The notes under the pieces were generated by a model that had not been told where the DNA came from, searched no databases, and saw only the letters and a list, made by a program, of their open reading frames with translations. Below are positions 6,587 through 13,789 of a DNA stretch of 19,293 bases, in pieces (within the stretch, counting starts at the first letter, position 1; each line of letters starts with the position of its first letter). A program made the position numbers and the translations under genes. The DNA is taken from contig CAZXOC010000131.1 of assembly GCA_964642165.1 (NCBI GenBank), positions 1-19,293 of the forward strand, written 5' to 3'. This stretch comes from CAYRVX01 sp964642165. GTDB lineage: Bacteria > Planctomycetota > Phycisphaerae > SM23-33.

Positions 6587-8383
6587 TTAGGCTTCGGTGA
6601 CTCTCATGAGTTCTTCGATGGTGGTCATCCCGTTGGCGACCTTGACCAGCCCGTCGTCGCGCAGGGTCTGCATGCCGCCCTCGACGGCCGCCGACCGCAT
6701 CTCGGTCAGCGACGGGTTGCGCGTGATCAAGTCGCGGAGGTCGTCGTCGATGACCATCAGTTCGTAGACGCCGACGCGCCCCTTGTAGCCGGTGTGGCGG
6801 CACTTCTCGCACCCGGCGCCCTGCCAGAGCTTGCTCGGGTCGGCCCCGTACTTCTTCAGGTACCGCGCGTTGTTCTCTTTGAGCTGCGTCAGCGGCTTCT
6901 TGCAGTTCTGGCAGATCCGCCGCACCAGGCGCTGGGCCAGGGCGGCGTTGACCGCCGCGCTGATCAGGAAGGGCTCGACCCCGATGTTGATCAGCCGCGT
7001 GATGCTCGACGGGGCGTCGTTCGTGTGCAGCGTGGAGAGCACCAGGTGGCCGGTCAGGGCCGCCTGGATGGCGATCCGCGCCGTCTCGTCGTCGCGGATC
7101 TCGCCCAGCATGATCACGTCCGGGTCCTGGCGCAGCAGGCTGCGCAGCGCCGCGGAGAACGTCATCCCGATGCTCTCGTGGACGTGGACCTGGTTGCAGA
7201 AGTCCAGCTCGTACTCCACCGGGTCTTCGACGGTGGAGATGTTCAGCTTGTCGCCGTCCATGATGCGCAGGCTGGAGTACAGCGTGGTGCTCTTGCCGCT
7301 TCCGGTCGGCCCGGTGACCAGGATGATTCCGTGCGGCTGGAGGATCTGTTCCTTGAAGGCCTCCAGCGTCTTGGGCTGGAAGCCCAGCTTCTCCATGCCG
7401 ACCTGGGTGGAGCGCGCGTCGAGGATTCGGATGACGCACTTCTCGCCGTGGACGACCGGCAGCGTGCTGACGCGCAGGTCCACGGTCTGGCCCTGGACCG
7501 TCGCGCGGATCCGCCCGTCTTGGGGCAGCCGGCGCTCGGCGATGTCCAGGTCGGACATGATCTTGAGGCGCGAGATGATCGCCGCGTGCATCTTCCCCGG
7601 CGGGGTCTGCTGGTCGAAGAGGACCCCGTCGATGCGGTACCGCACGCGCAGGCGACGCTCGCCCGGCTCGATGTGAATGTCGCTGGCGCCCTCCTTGACC
7701 GCCGAGGAGATCAGGAAGTTCACGTAGCGGATGACCGGCCCTCTGCCGGCCAGCGTCTCGAGGTCCTGGACTTCCTCGGCTTCCTTGTCGACGACCTCGA
7801 CGGTCTCTTCCGTGATGCCCTTGATGATCTCGTCGACCTGCTCGACGGGATCGCTGGAGAGCTCCTCGATGGCCTGCTGGATGTCCGCCGGGGGGGCGAC
7901 GACCAGTTGCACCCGCCCCTTGAGCCGGCGCTTGACGTCGTCGATGAGGAAGATGTCCGCCGGGTCCGTCAGGGCCAGCAGCACCCCCTTCTCCGTCCGC
8001 CGGATCGGCAGGACCTGTTTGTCCTTGAGGTACGCCAGCGGCAGCGAGACGAACGTCTGCGGGTCCACGTCCGCCACGTTGATCCGCGCGAACGGCAGGC
8101 GGAAGTACTCGGCCACCGCCTGGTGGGCCTGGACCTCCGTGATCGCCTCCTGCTGGACCAGCACCTCCAGGATGCTCAGACGGGGATTCTCCTGCTGGCG
8201 CTGGAGGGCCCGATCGAACGCCTCCGGCGTCACCTCCCCACTGTCGAGCAGGACGCGTTCCGGCCCGCGACGGGTCGCGTTGGAGTCCTCGGGGCTCCAC
8301 ACGGTCCGGAACTCGGGCGGCTCGGGGCGGCTGGGGTGCTCCCCGCCCCCGAGATCCTCGGTTACCGGTGCGACGTGCGCCAC
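6587..8383 (-). CDS. pilB: Pilus extension ATPase PilB/GspE with MshEN-like N-terminus
   Basis: A 598-residue PilB/GspE ATPase. Residues about 40-180 form an MshEN/T2SSE_N-like domain (VLLDSGEVTPEAFDRALQRQ, then LEVLVQQEAIT). In some family members this domain binds c-di-GMP, but here the RLG part of the first signature is missing and the second Gly is Glu, so binding is uncertain. The ATPase core has SDIHIEPGERRLRVRYRIDG, Walker A GPTGSGKSTTLY (Lys364), Asp box ISTVEDPVEY, Walker B DPDVIMLGEIRDDET and His box HLVLSTLHTNDA. Four cysteines (491, 494, 525, 528; CQNC and CEKC) form the zinc site typical of extension ATPases. The start is GTG 8383, with GGAGGAGGAAG directly upstream. It lies 34 bases after the pilP-like gene and 18 before pilT. 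Confidence 0.93.
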   Translation of the reverse strand: MAHVAPVTEDLGGGEHPSRPEPPEFRTVWSPEDSNATRRGPERVLLDSGEVTPEAFDRALQRQQENPRLSILEVLVQQEAITEVQAHQAVAEYFRLPFARINVADVDPQTFVSLPLAYLKDKQVLPIRRTEKGVLLALTDPADIFLIDDVKRRLKGRVQLVVAPPADIQQAIEELSSDPVEQVDEIIKGITEETVEVVDKEAEEVQDLETLAGRGPVIRYVNFLISSAVKEGASDIHIEPGERRLRVRYRIDGVLFDQQTPPGKMHAAIISRLKIMSDLDIAERRLPQDGRIRATVQGQTVDLRVSTLPVVHGEKCVIRILDARSTQVGMEKLGFQPKTLEAFKEQILQPHGIILVTGPTGSGKSTTLYSSLRIMDGDKLNISTVEDPVEYELDFCNQVHVHESIGMTFSAALRSLLRQDPDVIMLGEIRDDETARIAIQAALTGHLVLSTLHTNDAPSSITRLINIGVEPFLISAAVNAALAQRLVRRICQNCKKPLTQLKENNARYLKKYGADPSKLWQGAGCEKCRHTGYKGRVGVYELMVIDDDLRDLITRNPSLTEMRSAAVEGGMQTLRDDGLVKVANGMTTIEELMRVTEA

Positions 8384-8417
8384 ACCTTCCTCCTCCCATC
8401 TGGACAGGCCGGACAGG

Positions 8418-9092
8418 TTACCTCAGCATCTTCAGGACGTGCTTCTTGTCTCTCCAGGTCAGTTCCACCTCCGTGGCGTCGATGCGGACCACGGTCCATC
8501 CCATGATGGTCTGCCCCGTGGCCACCAGGTTGCTCGAGATGAAGGCGATCCGGTTTCCCTGCTCGTCGATCAGGACGGACTGGAGCTGGAGGCCCTGGAC
8601 GGCCTGCATGGCCTCCTTCTCGCCCGGCGCGGGGGCCGGCTCGTTGGGCTCGTTCGGTTCGGCGGCCGGCTGCGTCGCGGGCACGTCGGGCTGACGGAAG
8701 ATGAACGGGTTTCCGCCGAGCTTCTTCAGGTCGATCTGTCGCTGCCGGGCCGCCGTGTAGAACTCGCTGACGATGGCCTGGGCGCGGCTGTGCCGCTCGA
8801 GCTCCGCCGTCGTCGGCGCGATGCCCATCGTGTTCAGCGCCGCCTCGACCTTGGCGTGGACCAGCGTCTGGTCGGCCAGGGCCGTCGACGGGCCGTTCCG
8901 TAGGCTCAGGACGTAGAGCCCCACGAAGCCCGCCCCGAACATGGCCAGCAGCATCAGGTTGGCCCGCGTCAGGAACGGGCTGGGGGACGCCTTGACGCGG
9001 AGGCTCCTGGCTTCCTCGATGGGCTTGAGCTCGACCGGCTTGTCGCCCGCCTTGCTCCCGTTCGTCTGGTTGCTGGGCTTCGGAGGCATCAT
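8418..9092 (-). CDS. PilP/GspC-like pilus alignment protein
   Basis: A 224-residue single-pass membrane protein. A cytoplasmic tail of about 43 residues precedes a membrane segment (NLMLLAMFGAGFVGLYVLSL, residues 45-64). A helical stretch follows, then a Pro/Glu/Asn-rich linker (TQPAAEPNEPNEPAPAPG), and a compact beta domain from about 165 (LQLQSVLIDEQGNRIAFI to KKHVLKML) like the HR domain of GspC or the beta domain of PilP, which contacts the secretin. Position and C-terminus fit PilP, but classical PilP is a lipoprotein; no lipobox is visible, so the anchoring is GspC-like. ATG 9092 overlaps the pilO stop (ATGA), giving translational coupling; the Shine-Dalgarno is weak. The second ATG, 9089, is equally possible. 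Confidence 0.7.
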   Translation of the reverse strand: MMPPKPSNQTNGSKAGDKPVELKPIEEARSLRVKASPSPFLTRANLMLLAMFGAGFVGLYVLSLRNGPSTALADQTLVHAKVEAALNTMGIAPTTAELERHSRAQAIVSEFYTAARQRQIDLKKLGGNPFIFRQPDVPATQPAAEPNEPNEPAPAPGEKEAMQAVQGLQLQSVLIDEQGNRIAFISSNLVATGQTIMGWTVVRIDATEVELTWRDKKHVLKMLR

Positions 9093-9679
9093 GTGCTCTG
9101 CTTGTTCTTCTGGTCGTCGGGCCTCTCGAAGAAGATGGACATGTCCACCTGGGCCTTGATCGACCCGGGCGTCTTGTCCTTCTGCTCGAGGTGGATCTTG
9201 TGGACTCGCATGATTCGCGGCTGGGCCTCCAGGGCCAGGAGGAAGCCGTAGAAGCCGAGGAAGTCCCCCTCGAACTCCATTCGGATCGGCTGCTCCGTCT
9301 GCGAGGCGTCCTCGGCGAGAAACAGGCTCGAGGCCGTCCGCTTCGTCGTGTAGATGCCCTTCGTGAGCAGGTGGTTGGCTTCCGCCAGGCGCCAGACCTC
9401 CTCCAGGACCTTGTCGATCTCCTTCTCGCTGGGCAGCTTGGAGTGGAAGAAGTCGATGGCCTTCTCCAGCTCGCGGATCTCCTCCCTCAGGTCGCCGAGG
9501 GTGGCCGTGGCGCGGTTGAGCTTCTGGAGCTGCTCCTGCTTGGCGTCGATCTGGACGCGCATTCGTCCCTCTTCCACGTCCCGCGGGCGGAAGACGAAGT
9601 GCCAGCTTCCGGCCACCAGGCCGACCAGCAGCACGACGAATGCCGACTGGCGCAGGACTTCGTGTCCGGTGATCTTCAT
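9089..9679 (-). CDS. pilO: Type IV pilus inner-membrane alignment protein PilO
   Basis: A 196-residue bitopic protein: short cytoplasmic N-terminus (MKITGHEVLRQ), one membrane helix (SAFVVLLVGLVAGSWHFVF, residues 12-30), a coiled coil (about 40-85, QLQKLNRATATLGDLREEIR) and a ferredoxin-like periplasmic domain including FEGDFLGFYGFLLALEAQPRIMRVHKI. That last stretch is the strongest PilO signature (F.G.f..i..Fl..l...pRi). PilO heterodimerises with PilN to link cytoplasmic PilM with PilP and the secretin. Its ATG overlaps the pilN stop by four bases (ATGA at 9679-9676) and its own stop overlaps the next start in the same way, so the three genes are translationally coupled. Confidence 0.88.
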   Translation of the reverse strand: MKITGHEVLRQSAFVVLLVGLVAGSWHFVFRPRDVEEGRMRVQIDAKQEQLQKLNRATATLGDLREEIRELEKAIDFFHSKLPSEKEIDKVLEEVWRLAEANHLLTKGIYTTKRTASSLFLAEDASQTEQPIRMEFEGDFLGFYGFLLALEAQPRIMRVHKIHLEQKDKTPGSIKAQVDMSIFFERPDDQKNKQST

Positions 9680-10437
9680 GCGTCACCTCCCGGCGTGCGG
9701 CTGTCGGCCACCTCGGTCTCCTCGGCAGGTTCCGCCGGAGGGAGCTTGATGGCATCCAGGGCGTCGGCGTTGGGCTTCAGGCGCAGGTTCAGCACGAACT
9801 CCCGGACGGCCTTGTCGTCCTCCTCGCCCTGCTTGGCGAGGCGGCGGTGGGCCTCCTTGCTGTAGGACAGGTCCACCAGTTCGGTCAGGGAGTTCTTGGC
9901 CAGGCGGGTGATGTAGCGGGCGACCTCGACGTCGGTGGCCGCCTTGCCCTTGACGGTCAGCACCACCGCCAACTGCGGGGCGGGGGCCTTCTTCTTCTTC
10001 ATCTGGATCCCCGCGGCGACGATGCTGTGCTTGGTCGGGCCCTTCGAGTCCTTCCGGCCCGCGGGCTGGACCGCCTTGACGTCGAGCTGGACCGACGTCA
10101 GGGCCGCGCCTTCCGGCAGGGCGTTGGTCAGCATCGCCAGGACGTAGCTGCGGGGCAGGCGTTCCATGAGGTCCGCCGACATCCTGGCGCGTTGGAGCAT
10201 CTTGCGCTTCTGCGCCTCGAGCTCGTGGACCTCGTCGATCAGCTTGGCGGCATCGGCGTAGGCGGCGTTGATCCGCTCGCACACGTCGCGCGTGTGCTTG
10301 CTCCTCTGCTCCGAGATCACCGCGGCGCAGCCGATCGCCAGGACCACGACGCCGAACAAGGCCGCAGCGATCGCGTTCGGGCGCCGCTGTCGGCGCTCCT
10401 GAACGTAGTCCTGCGGCAGCAGATTGACGGTGCTCAT
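9676..10437 (-). CDS. pilN: Type IV pilus assembly protein PilN
   Basis: A 253-residue PilN-type protein. It opens with MSTVNLLPQDYVQERRQRR; the conserved NLLP motif near the N-terminus is the peptide that docks into the groove of PilM. A membrane helix follows (AIAAALFGVVVLAIGCAAVI, residues 22-41), then a coiled coil (to about 95) and a periplasmic domain including LPRSYVLAMLTNALPEGAAL and LTSVQLDV. It is longer than the usual 180-200 residues because of a charged insertion (about 125-150, rich in Lys: MKKKKAP) and a C-terminal acidic tail. ATG 10437 lies 12 bases after the pilM stop, with AGGGAAC upstream. Confidence 0.85.
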   Translation of the reverse strand: MSTVNLLPQDYVQERRQRRPNAIAAALFGVVVLAIGCAAVISEQRSKHTRDVCERINAAYADAAKLIDEVHELEAQKRKMLQRARMSADLMERLPRSYVLAMLTNALPEGAALTSVQLDVKAVQPAGRKDSKGPTKHSIVAAGIQMKKKKAPAPQLAVVLTVKGKAATDVEVARYITRLAKNSLTELVDLSYSKEAHRRLAKQGEEDDKAVREFVLNLRLKPNADALDAIKLPPAEPAEETEVADSRTPGGDA

Positions 10438-10449
10438 GTTCTGGTTCCC

Positions 10450-11538
10450 TCAGGCGGCGTTCGTGCCGCCAAGGCTCAATCCCACGGCCACGGCCCAGCC
10501 GGGCTGAGGCTCGCGCCGGTCCAGCCCCGCGTCGAGCCCCCCGGCCTGGGTGCTGCCGACGCGCACCAGCGGGTCGCCGATCTGGGCGGGCAGGTTCAAC
10601 TGCTGCGCCAGGACCTGGCAGATGCGCCGGTCGTTGGCCTGGCCGCCCAGGAAGATCGCCCGCTCGATGTCCTGCCTGCGGAAGACGGCCTCGTAGTAGC
10701 GGATGCACTGCGTGATCTCGTCGGCCAGGGCCCCCAGCGTGTCGGTCAGGATGCGGTAGAGCTCCTCCCGCACCGGGTTCCCCTCGTCCAGCGCCGCCAC
10801 CTCGCGGCGCAGCTCCGAGGCCTCCTCCCGCCCGATGCCCATCCGATCGGCGATGGCCTGGTCGAACTGGTTGCCCGCGGTGGCGAGGTTCCGCGCGAAG
10901 ACGAGGCGGCTGCCGTGGGACAGCACCACCTGCGTGGTGGCCTGCCCGATGTCCACGAAGAGGATCGCCCGCCTCTCGTCGTCCATGCGGCGGAACAGGC
11001 GGGCGAAGCAGTCCACGATCGCGCAGCACTCGACGTTGACCCCGTCGACCTGGAGACGCGCCCGCCGCGCCATCGCCAGTTGCGAGACCACCGTCTTGCG
11101 CGACGCCGCCACCACGATCACCTCCTGCTTGGGCTCCCCCTCGCCGACCACGTCGCCGGCGATGATGTGCCGGATCTCCGCGTCCTTGGCGGGGAAGGGG
11201 AGCTTGCCCTCGATCTCCGCCAGCACCGCCTTGCGAAGCTGCTCGGGCGCGCCGCGGGGTACTTTCACGTGATGGACGAAGGTCGCCTCGGCCGGAATGC
11301 TCAGCACGCACTCCCGGCTCCGGAAGCCGCCGGAGGCGACCGTCTTCCTGACCGCCGAGGCATAGAACGCCAGTTGGGCCCGGAAGTCCGCACGACACTC
11401 GGGCGGCAGGTCCACCTTGGCGGTGGCCACCAACTCGTGCGTGCCGTTGGCCTCACGAAGCTGGGCCAGCTTCACGCCGCTGGTGCCGAGGTCGACCCCG
11501 ATCGGCAGGATCCTCCCCTTGACGATCTTCATGGCCAT
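10450..11538 (-). CDS. pilM: Type IV pilus actin-like ATPase PilM
   Basis: A 362-residue actin/FtsA-fold protein, normal length for PilM. The first phosphate loop is IGVDLGTSGVKLAQL (residues 13-27), the second is ILFVDIGQATTQVVL, and the adenosine-binding segment is AIFLGGQANDRRI. The EIEGKLPFPAKDAEIR stretch is typical of PilM (family pattern 'ei.q.iPf...e...d'). PilM is the cytoplasmic cap that binds the PilN N-terminus and links the ATPases to the envelope complex. First gene of the operon. ATG 11538 has CGGAG (11549-11545) with six-base spacing, and that site sits in a hairpin downstream of a candidate riboswitch. A second ATG two codons later is less well placed. Confidence 0.9.
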   Translation of the reverse strand: MAMKIVKGRILPIGVDLGTSGVKLAQLREANGTHELVATAKVDLPPECRADFRAQLAFYASAVRKTVASGGFRSRECVLSIPAEATFVHHVKVPRGAPEQLRKAVLAEIEGKLPFPAKDAEIRHIIAGDVVGEGEPKQEVIVVAASRKTVVSQLAMARRARLQVDGVNVECCAIVDCFARLFRRMDDERRAILFVDIGQATTQVVLSHGSRLVFARNLATAGNQFDQAIADRMGIGREEASELRREVAALDEGNPVREELYRILTDTLGALADEITQCIRYYEAVFRRQDIERAIFLGGQANDRRICQVLAQQLNLPAQIGDPLVRVGSTQAGGLDAGLDRREPQPGWAVAVGLSLGGTNAA

Positions 11539-11539
11539 A

Positions 11540-11563
11540 GGTCACTCCGAGGAAGAGCGAACC
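11540..11563 (-). promoter_or_regulatory. Hairpin sequestering the pilM ribosome-binding site
   Basis: In the RNA, GGTTCGCTC (11563-11555) pairs with GAGTGACC (11547-11540), eight pairs including one G-U, with one bulged T and a 7-base loop. The GAG of the pilM Shine-Dalgarno is in the stem, so the structure would hinder translation start. It lies downstream of the aptamer-like RNA and is the natural candidate for its expression platform; alternative pairings were not computed. Confidence 0.45.
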
Positions 11564-11617
11564 ACTGTGTGGGCGTCTCAGGCAGGAGCGCGAAGGCATG
11601 TCGGCATGCAGATACCA

Positions 11618-11696
11618 ATCCGCGGGCAGCGTTGCCATCCTCCAGGGACCCAACGCTTTGCGCGCCAGCCTCGCGACTGGGTAGCCCTTTTCCGCT
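11618..11696 (-). promoter_or_regulatory. Candidate cyclic-di-GMP-I (GEMM) riboswitch aptamer upstream of pilM
   Basis: The minus-strand RNA forms a three-way junction. The base helix is GGGC (11687-11684) with GCCC (11627-11624). The second helix is CCAGTC / GGCTGG (11680-11675, 11670-11665), capped by GCGA, a GNRA tetraloop. The third is GCGTTG / CAACGC (11656-11651, 11634-11629), extended by TCC/GGA with an internal loop that could be the tetraloop receptor. The linker between helices two and three contains CGCAAAGC, identical to the conserved GEMM core ACGCAAAGCC. In known GEMM-I RNAs a G versus A at one ligand-contact position separates c-di-GMP from cAMP-GMP types; the aligned stretch here is GGGC, which favours c-di-GMP. 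GEMM RNAs in front of pilus genes are well known. The fit is by eye; the 5' AAACC element is less well conserved (TACCC). Confidence 0.68.
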
Positions 11697-11718
11697 CGCC
11701 GTACCTCGTACTACTTTT

Positions 11719-11747
11719 AACATAGATTACGCGTTGCACTTAGGCAA
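11719..11747 (-). promoter_or_regulatory. Predicted promoter of the pil operon
   Basis: Minus-strand TTGCCT (11747-11742), a 17-base spacer and TATGTT (11724-11719), each matching four of six consensus bases. The area is AT-rich for this genome. Transcription would start near 11712, about 20 bases before the aptamer-like fold, leaving a leader of about 174 bases before pilM. Confidence 0.5.
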
Positions 11748-11836
11748 ATGCCCTCCGCACATTGCTCGCACGCCCAGGGATGTATCGGCCCATCCGGCAG
11801 CCACGTTGAGTAGCGCCAGCGGCCGAGGGGGGGATT

Positions 11837-13018
11837 TCAGGCCTCGGAGATGATGTCGGCCAGGATCGCGTCGGAGACGAACAACGCCCCGGCTGCCACA
11901 CGCAGGTGCGTCGGCGTAACCACCAGGGCCCCCAAGTCTTTGTGGCGTAGAATGCTGCGAGGAAAGACGTCCAGCACGTCTGGACCGTACCGTCGGCGGA
12001 ACGCCGGGCGGTCCAGCCCCTCGATCAGCCGCAGAGCCAGCATGACCGTCTCGGCCATCGCCGCCCGCCCGGTCAGATGCTCCTGCGTCGCCGGGGGAAG
12101 GCGCCCGGCCTCGAGCGCCCGAACGTAGCCGTCCAGGTCGGCGGCGTGCGTCCGCCGCACGCCGTCCAGGTAGCTCGTCGCCCCGGGACCGAAGCCAAGG
12201 TACGGCTCGTTGCGCCAGTAGGTCAGGTGGTGCCTGCACCGGTGCCCGCTGCGCGCAAAATTCGAAATCTCATAGTGTTCGAGCCCGGCCTGGCCGGCGG
12301 CGTTAATGGCTTGGCGGTAGCACTGCTCCTGGAGGGCCTCGTCCATCTCCTCGATGCGCCCGGCGCGGAGGTCGCGCCCCAGCGGCGTGTCGGGCTCGAA
12401 GCTCAGCGCATAGCAGCTCAGGTGCTCCGGACGAAGCGCCAGGGCCTCGGCAACCGACTGCCGCCACGTCTCGGGCGTCTGACCGGGGATGCCGTAGATC
12501 AGGTCCAGCCCGAGGTCCCGTATCCCTGCCTCCCGCAGAATCGCCGCCGCGCCGCGCGCCTCGCCGGCCGTGTGCACGCGCCCCAAGATGCGCAACTCCT
12601 TGTCATGAAAGGACTGAACGCCGAGATTCACTCGCGTGACCCCCCGGTCGCTCAGCACCCGGGCGACCTGCCCGTCGACCGTGCCGGGGTTCGCCTCCAC
12701 GGAGACTTCCGTCCGCCCGTCGATCCAGGGCGACAGCAGGTCGAGCAGCTCCCCGAGCCGGCCGGCACCCAGGCAGGTGGGCGTGCCTCCGCCGAGGAAC
12801 GCGCTGCCCAGCGGCGGCGTGAGCCGCCCGGAGCGCGCCCGGAGTTCGGCCCGCACGGCCCGCGCGTATCGTTCGGCGGCCGGGGGGTCGATCCGCATCG
12901 AGTAGAAATCGCAGTACCGGCACTTGGCCTGACAGAACGGCACGTGCACGTACAGGGCCCGGCAGGGACGGCCCGGAAGTTCGGCCCGATTTTGCTTGCA
13001 GCCGTTTCTCAACGCCAT
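11837..13018 (-). CDS. hemW: Radical SAM heme chaperone HemW
   Basis: A 393-residue radical SAM protein of the HemN/HemW group. It reads ALYVHVPFCQAKCRYCDFYS with the CX3CX2C iron-sulfur motif at Cys29, Cys33 and Cys36; the Phe and Tyr positions match HemW. GGGTPTCLG (SAM-binding), VSVEANPGT, GVTRVNLGVQSFHDKEL and DLIYGIPGQTPETW follow, then YEISNFARSGHRCRHHLTYW and YLGFGPGA. Length and lack of the HemN-specific extension point to HemW, a heme-binding chaperone for heme insertion into respiratory enzymes, rather than coproporphyrinogen dehydrogenase; old annotations often say the latter. No Shine-Dalgarno precedes ATG 13018, but no better start lies before the motif. It diverges from the FHA gene across an 80-base gap. 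Confidence 0.92.
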   Translation of the reverse strand: MALRNGCKQNRAELPGRPCRALYVHVPFCQAKCRYCDFYSMRIDPPAAERYARAVRAELRARSGRLTPPLGSAFLGGGTPTCLGAGRLGELLDLLSPWIDGRTEVSVEANPGTVDGQVARVLSDRGVTRVNLGVQSFHDKELRILGRVHTAGEARGAAAILREAGIRDLGLDLIYGIPGQTPETWRQSVAEALALRPEHLSCYALSFEPDTPLGRDLRAGRIEEMDEALQEQCYRQAINAAGQAGLEHYEISNFARSGHRCRHHLTYWRNEPYLGFGPGATSYLDGVRRTHAADLDGYVRALEAGRLPPATQEHLTGRAAMAETVMLALRLIEGLDRPAFRRRYGPDVLDVFPRSILRHKDLGALVVTPTHLRVAAGALFVSDAILADIISEA

Positions 13019-13098
13019 ACAATAGGGGCTTGACGCCTCGGTTTTTTACGTAGCCATTTCAGTGTACGTCGCTTCTTGGAGAAGTGGTAGGACTACCG

Positions 13099-13605
13099 AT
13101 GGACCTGAAACTCGTAACGTTCTTGCCCAACGGGAAGCGGAAGGATTTTTCGATCGACACCCCTCTGACGGTGCTCGGGCGCGGAGAGAACTGCGACCTG
13201 CGGGTGCCCTTGGAGAACGTCTCGCGCCGCCACTGCGAGATCAGCCTTGCCGACGACGGCGTCAAGTGCAAGGACCTGGCGTCCTCCAACGGCACCTACG
13301 TGAACAACAAGCGGGTCAACGAGTGCGAGCTGAGCGCCGGGGATCGCCTCGTCGTCGGGCCTGTCGTCTTCACCATCCAGATCGACGGCATGCCCGAGGA
13401 GATCCAACCGGCCAAGATGCGCGGCAAGGGCGAGGAGGGCAAGGGCGAGGAGATCGTCGAGCTGGAGGCCGACACGGCCTCGGCCGAGGTGATCGATGTC
13501 TTCGCCGCCGCCGAACAGGAGGAAGAGGAAATCGACCCCATCGCGGCGCTGGAGGCCCTGGCCGCCGAAGGGCAGAAGAAGGACGAAGACGAAGGGCTGA
13601 CCTAG
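13099..13605 (+). CDS. FHA-domain protein with acidic C-terminal tail
   Basis: A 168-residue cytoplasmic protein. Residues 1-95 form a forkhead-associated domain with the phosphothreonine-binding residues in place: GRGENCDLRVP (Gly27, Arg28), SRRHCEI (Ser42, Arg43, His45) and SSNGTYVN (Ser63, Asn64, Gly65). The rest is a low-complexity charged tail rich in Glu (EEEEIDPIAALEALAAE) with no enzymatic domain, so it is probably an adaptor that reads Ser/Thr-kinase phosphorylation. ATG 13099 is preferred over GTG 13084 because the domain starts directly after it and AGGA lies six bases upstream. It is transcribed away from hemW and towards ruvX; neither neighbour indicates its partner. Confidence 0.88.
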   Translation: MDLKLVTFLPNGKRKDFSIDTPLTVLGRGENCDLRVPLENVSRRHCEISLADDGVKCKDLASSNGTYVNNKRVNECELSAGDRLVVGPVVFTIQIDGMPEEIQPAKMRGKGEEGKGEEIVELEADTASAEVIDVFAAAEQEEEEIDPIAALEALAAEGQKKDEDEGLT

Positions 13606-13620
13606 CCGCCGCACCACCAA

Positions 13621-13668
13621 GACGAGCCGCCGCGGCCCGCTCGTCAAGCCGCCCCCCGGGGACGGCTT
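13621..13668. terminator. Twin hairpins between convergent FHA and ruvX genes
   Basis: Two adjacent perfect inverted repeats: GACGAGC (13621-13627) with GCTCGTC (13639-13645), and AAGCCG (13646-13651) with CGGCTT (13663-13668), the latter with inner CCCC/GGGG pairing. They start 16 bases after the FHA stop. There is no T-run, so a bidirectional terminator is inferred from position and symmetry only. Confidence 0.4.
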
Positions 13669-13789
13669 GGCCAGCGGGCCTTGTCGTGCGCCGCCTGGCC
13701 CGCACGCGTCGCGCCCCGTCACGTCACGCCGACACCGTGCAGGGGGCAACCCGCCGCGCGCGGGCGGCGGGGCGGCGCAGCAGGTCGGC

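Noticed and set aside
5498..8506. 1002-codon open frame on the plus strand opposite pilB and pilT
   Set aside because: It mirrors two unmistakable ATPase genes; its translation is rich in Asp/Val/Gly/Arg without family motifs. Long antisense frames are expected at this G+C content.
9847..11853. 668-codon plus-strand frame opposite pilM/pilN and running through the pil leader
   Set aside because: It is the complement of pilM and pilN codons, has a low-complexity translation and crosses the predicted promoter and aptamer.
13030..13056. TTGACG upstream of the FHA gene as a promoter -35
   Set aside because: No acceptable -10 at 16-18 bases; the nearest AT-rich hexamers have wrong spacing.
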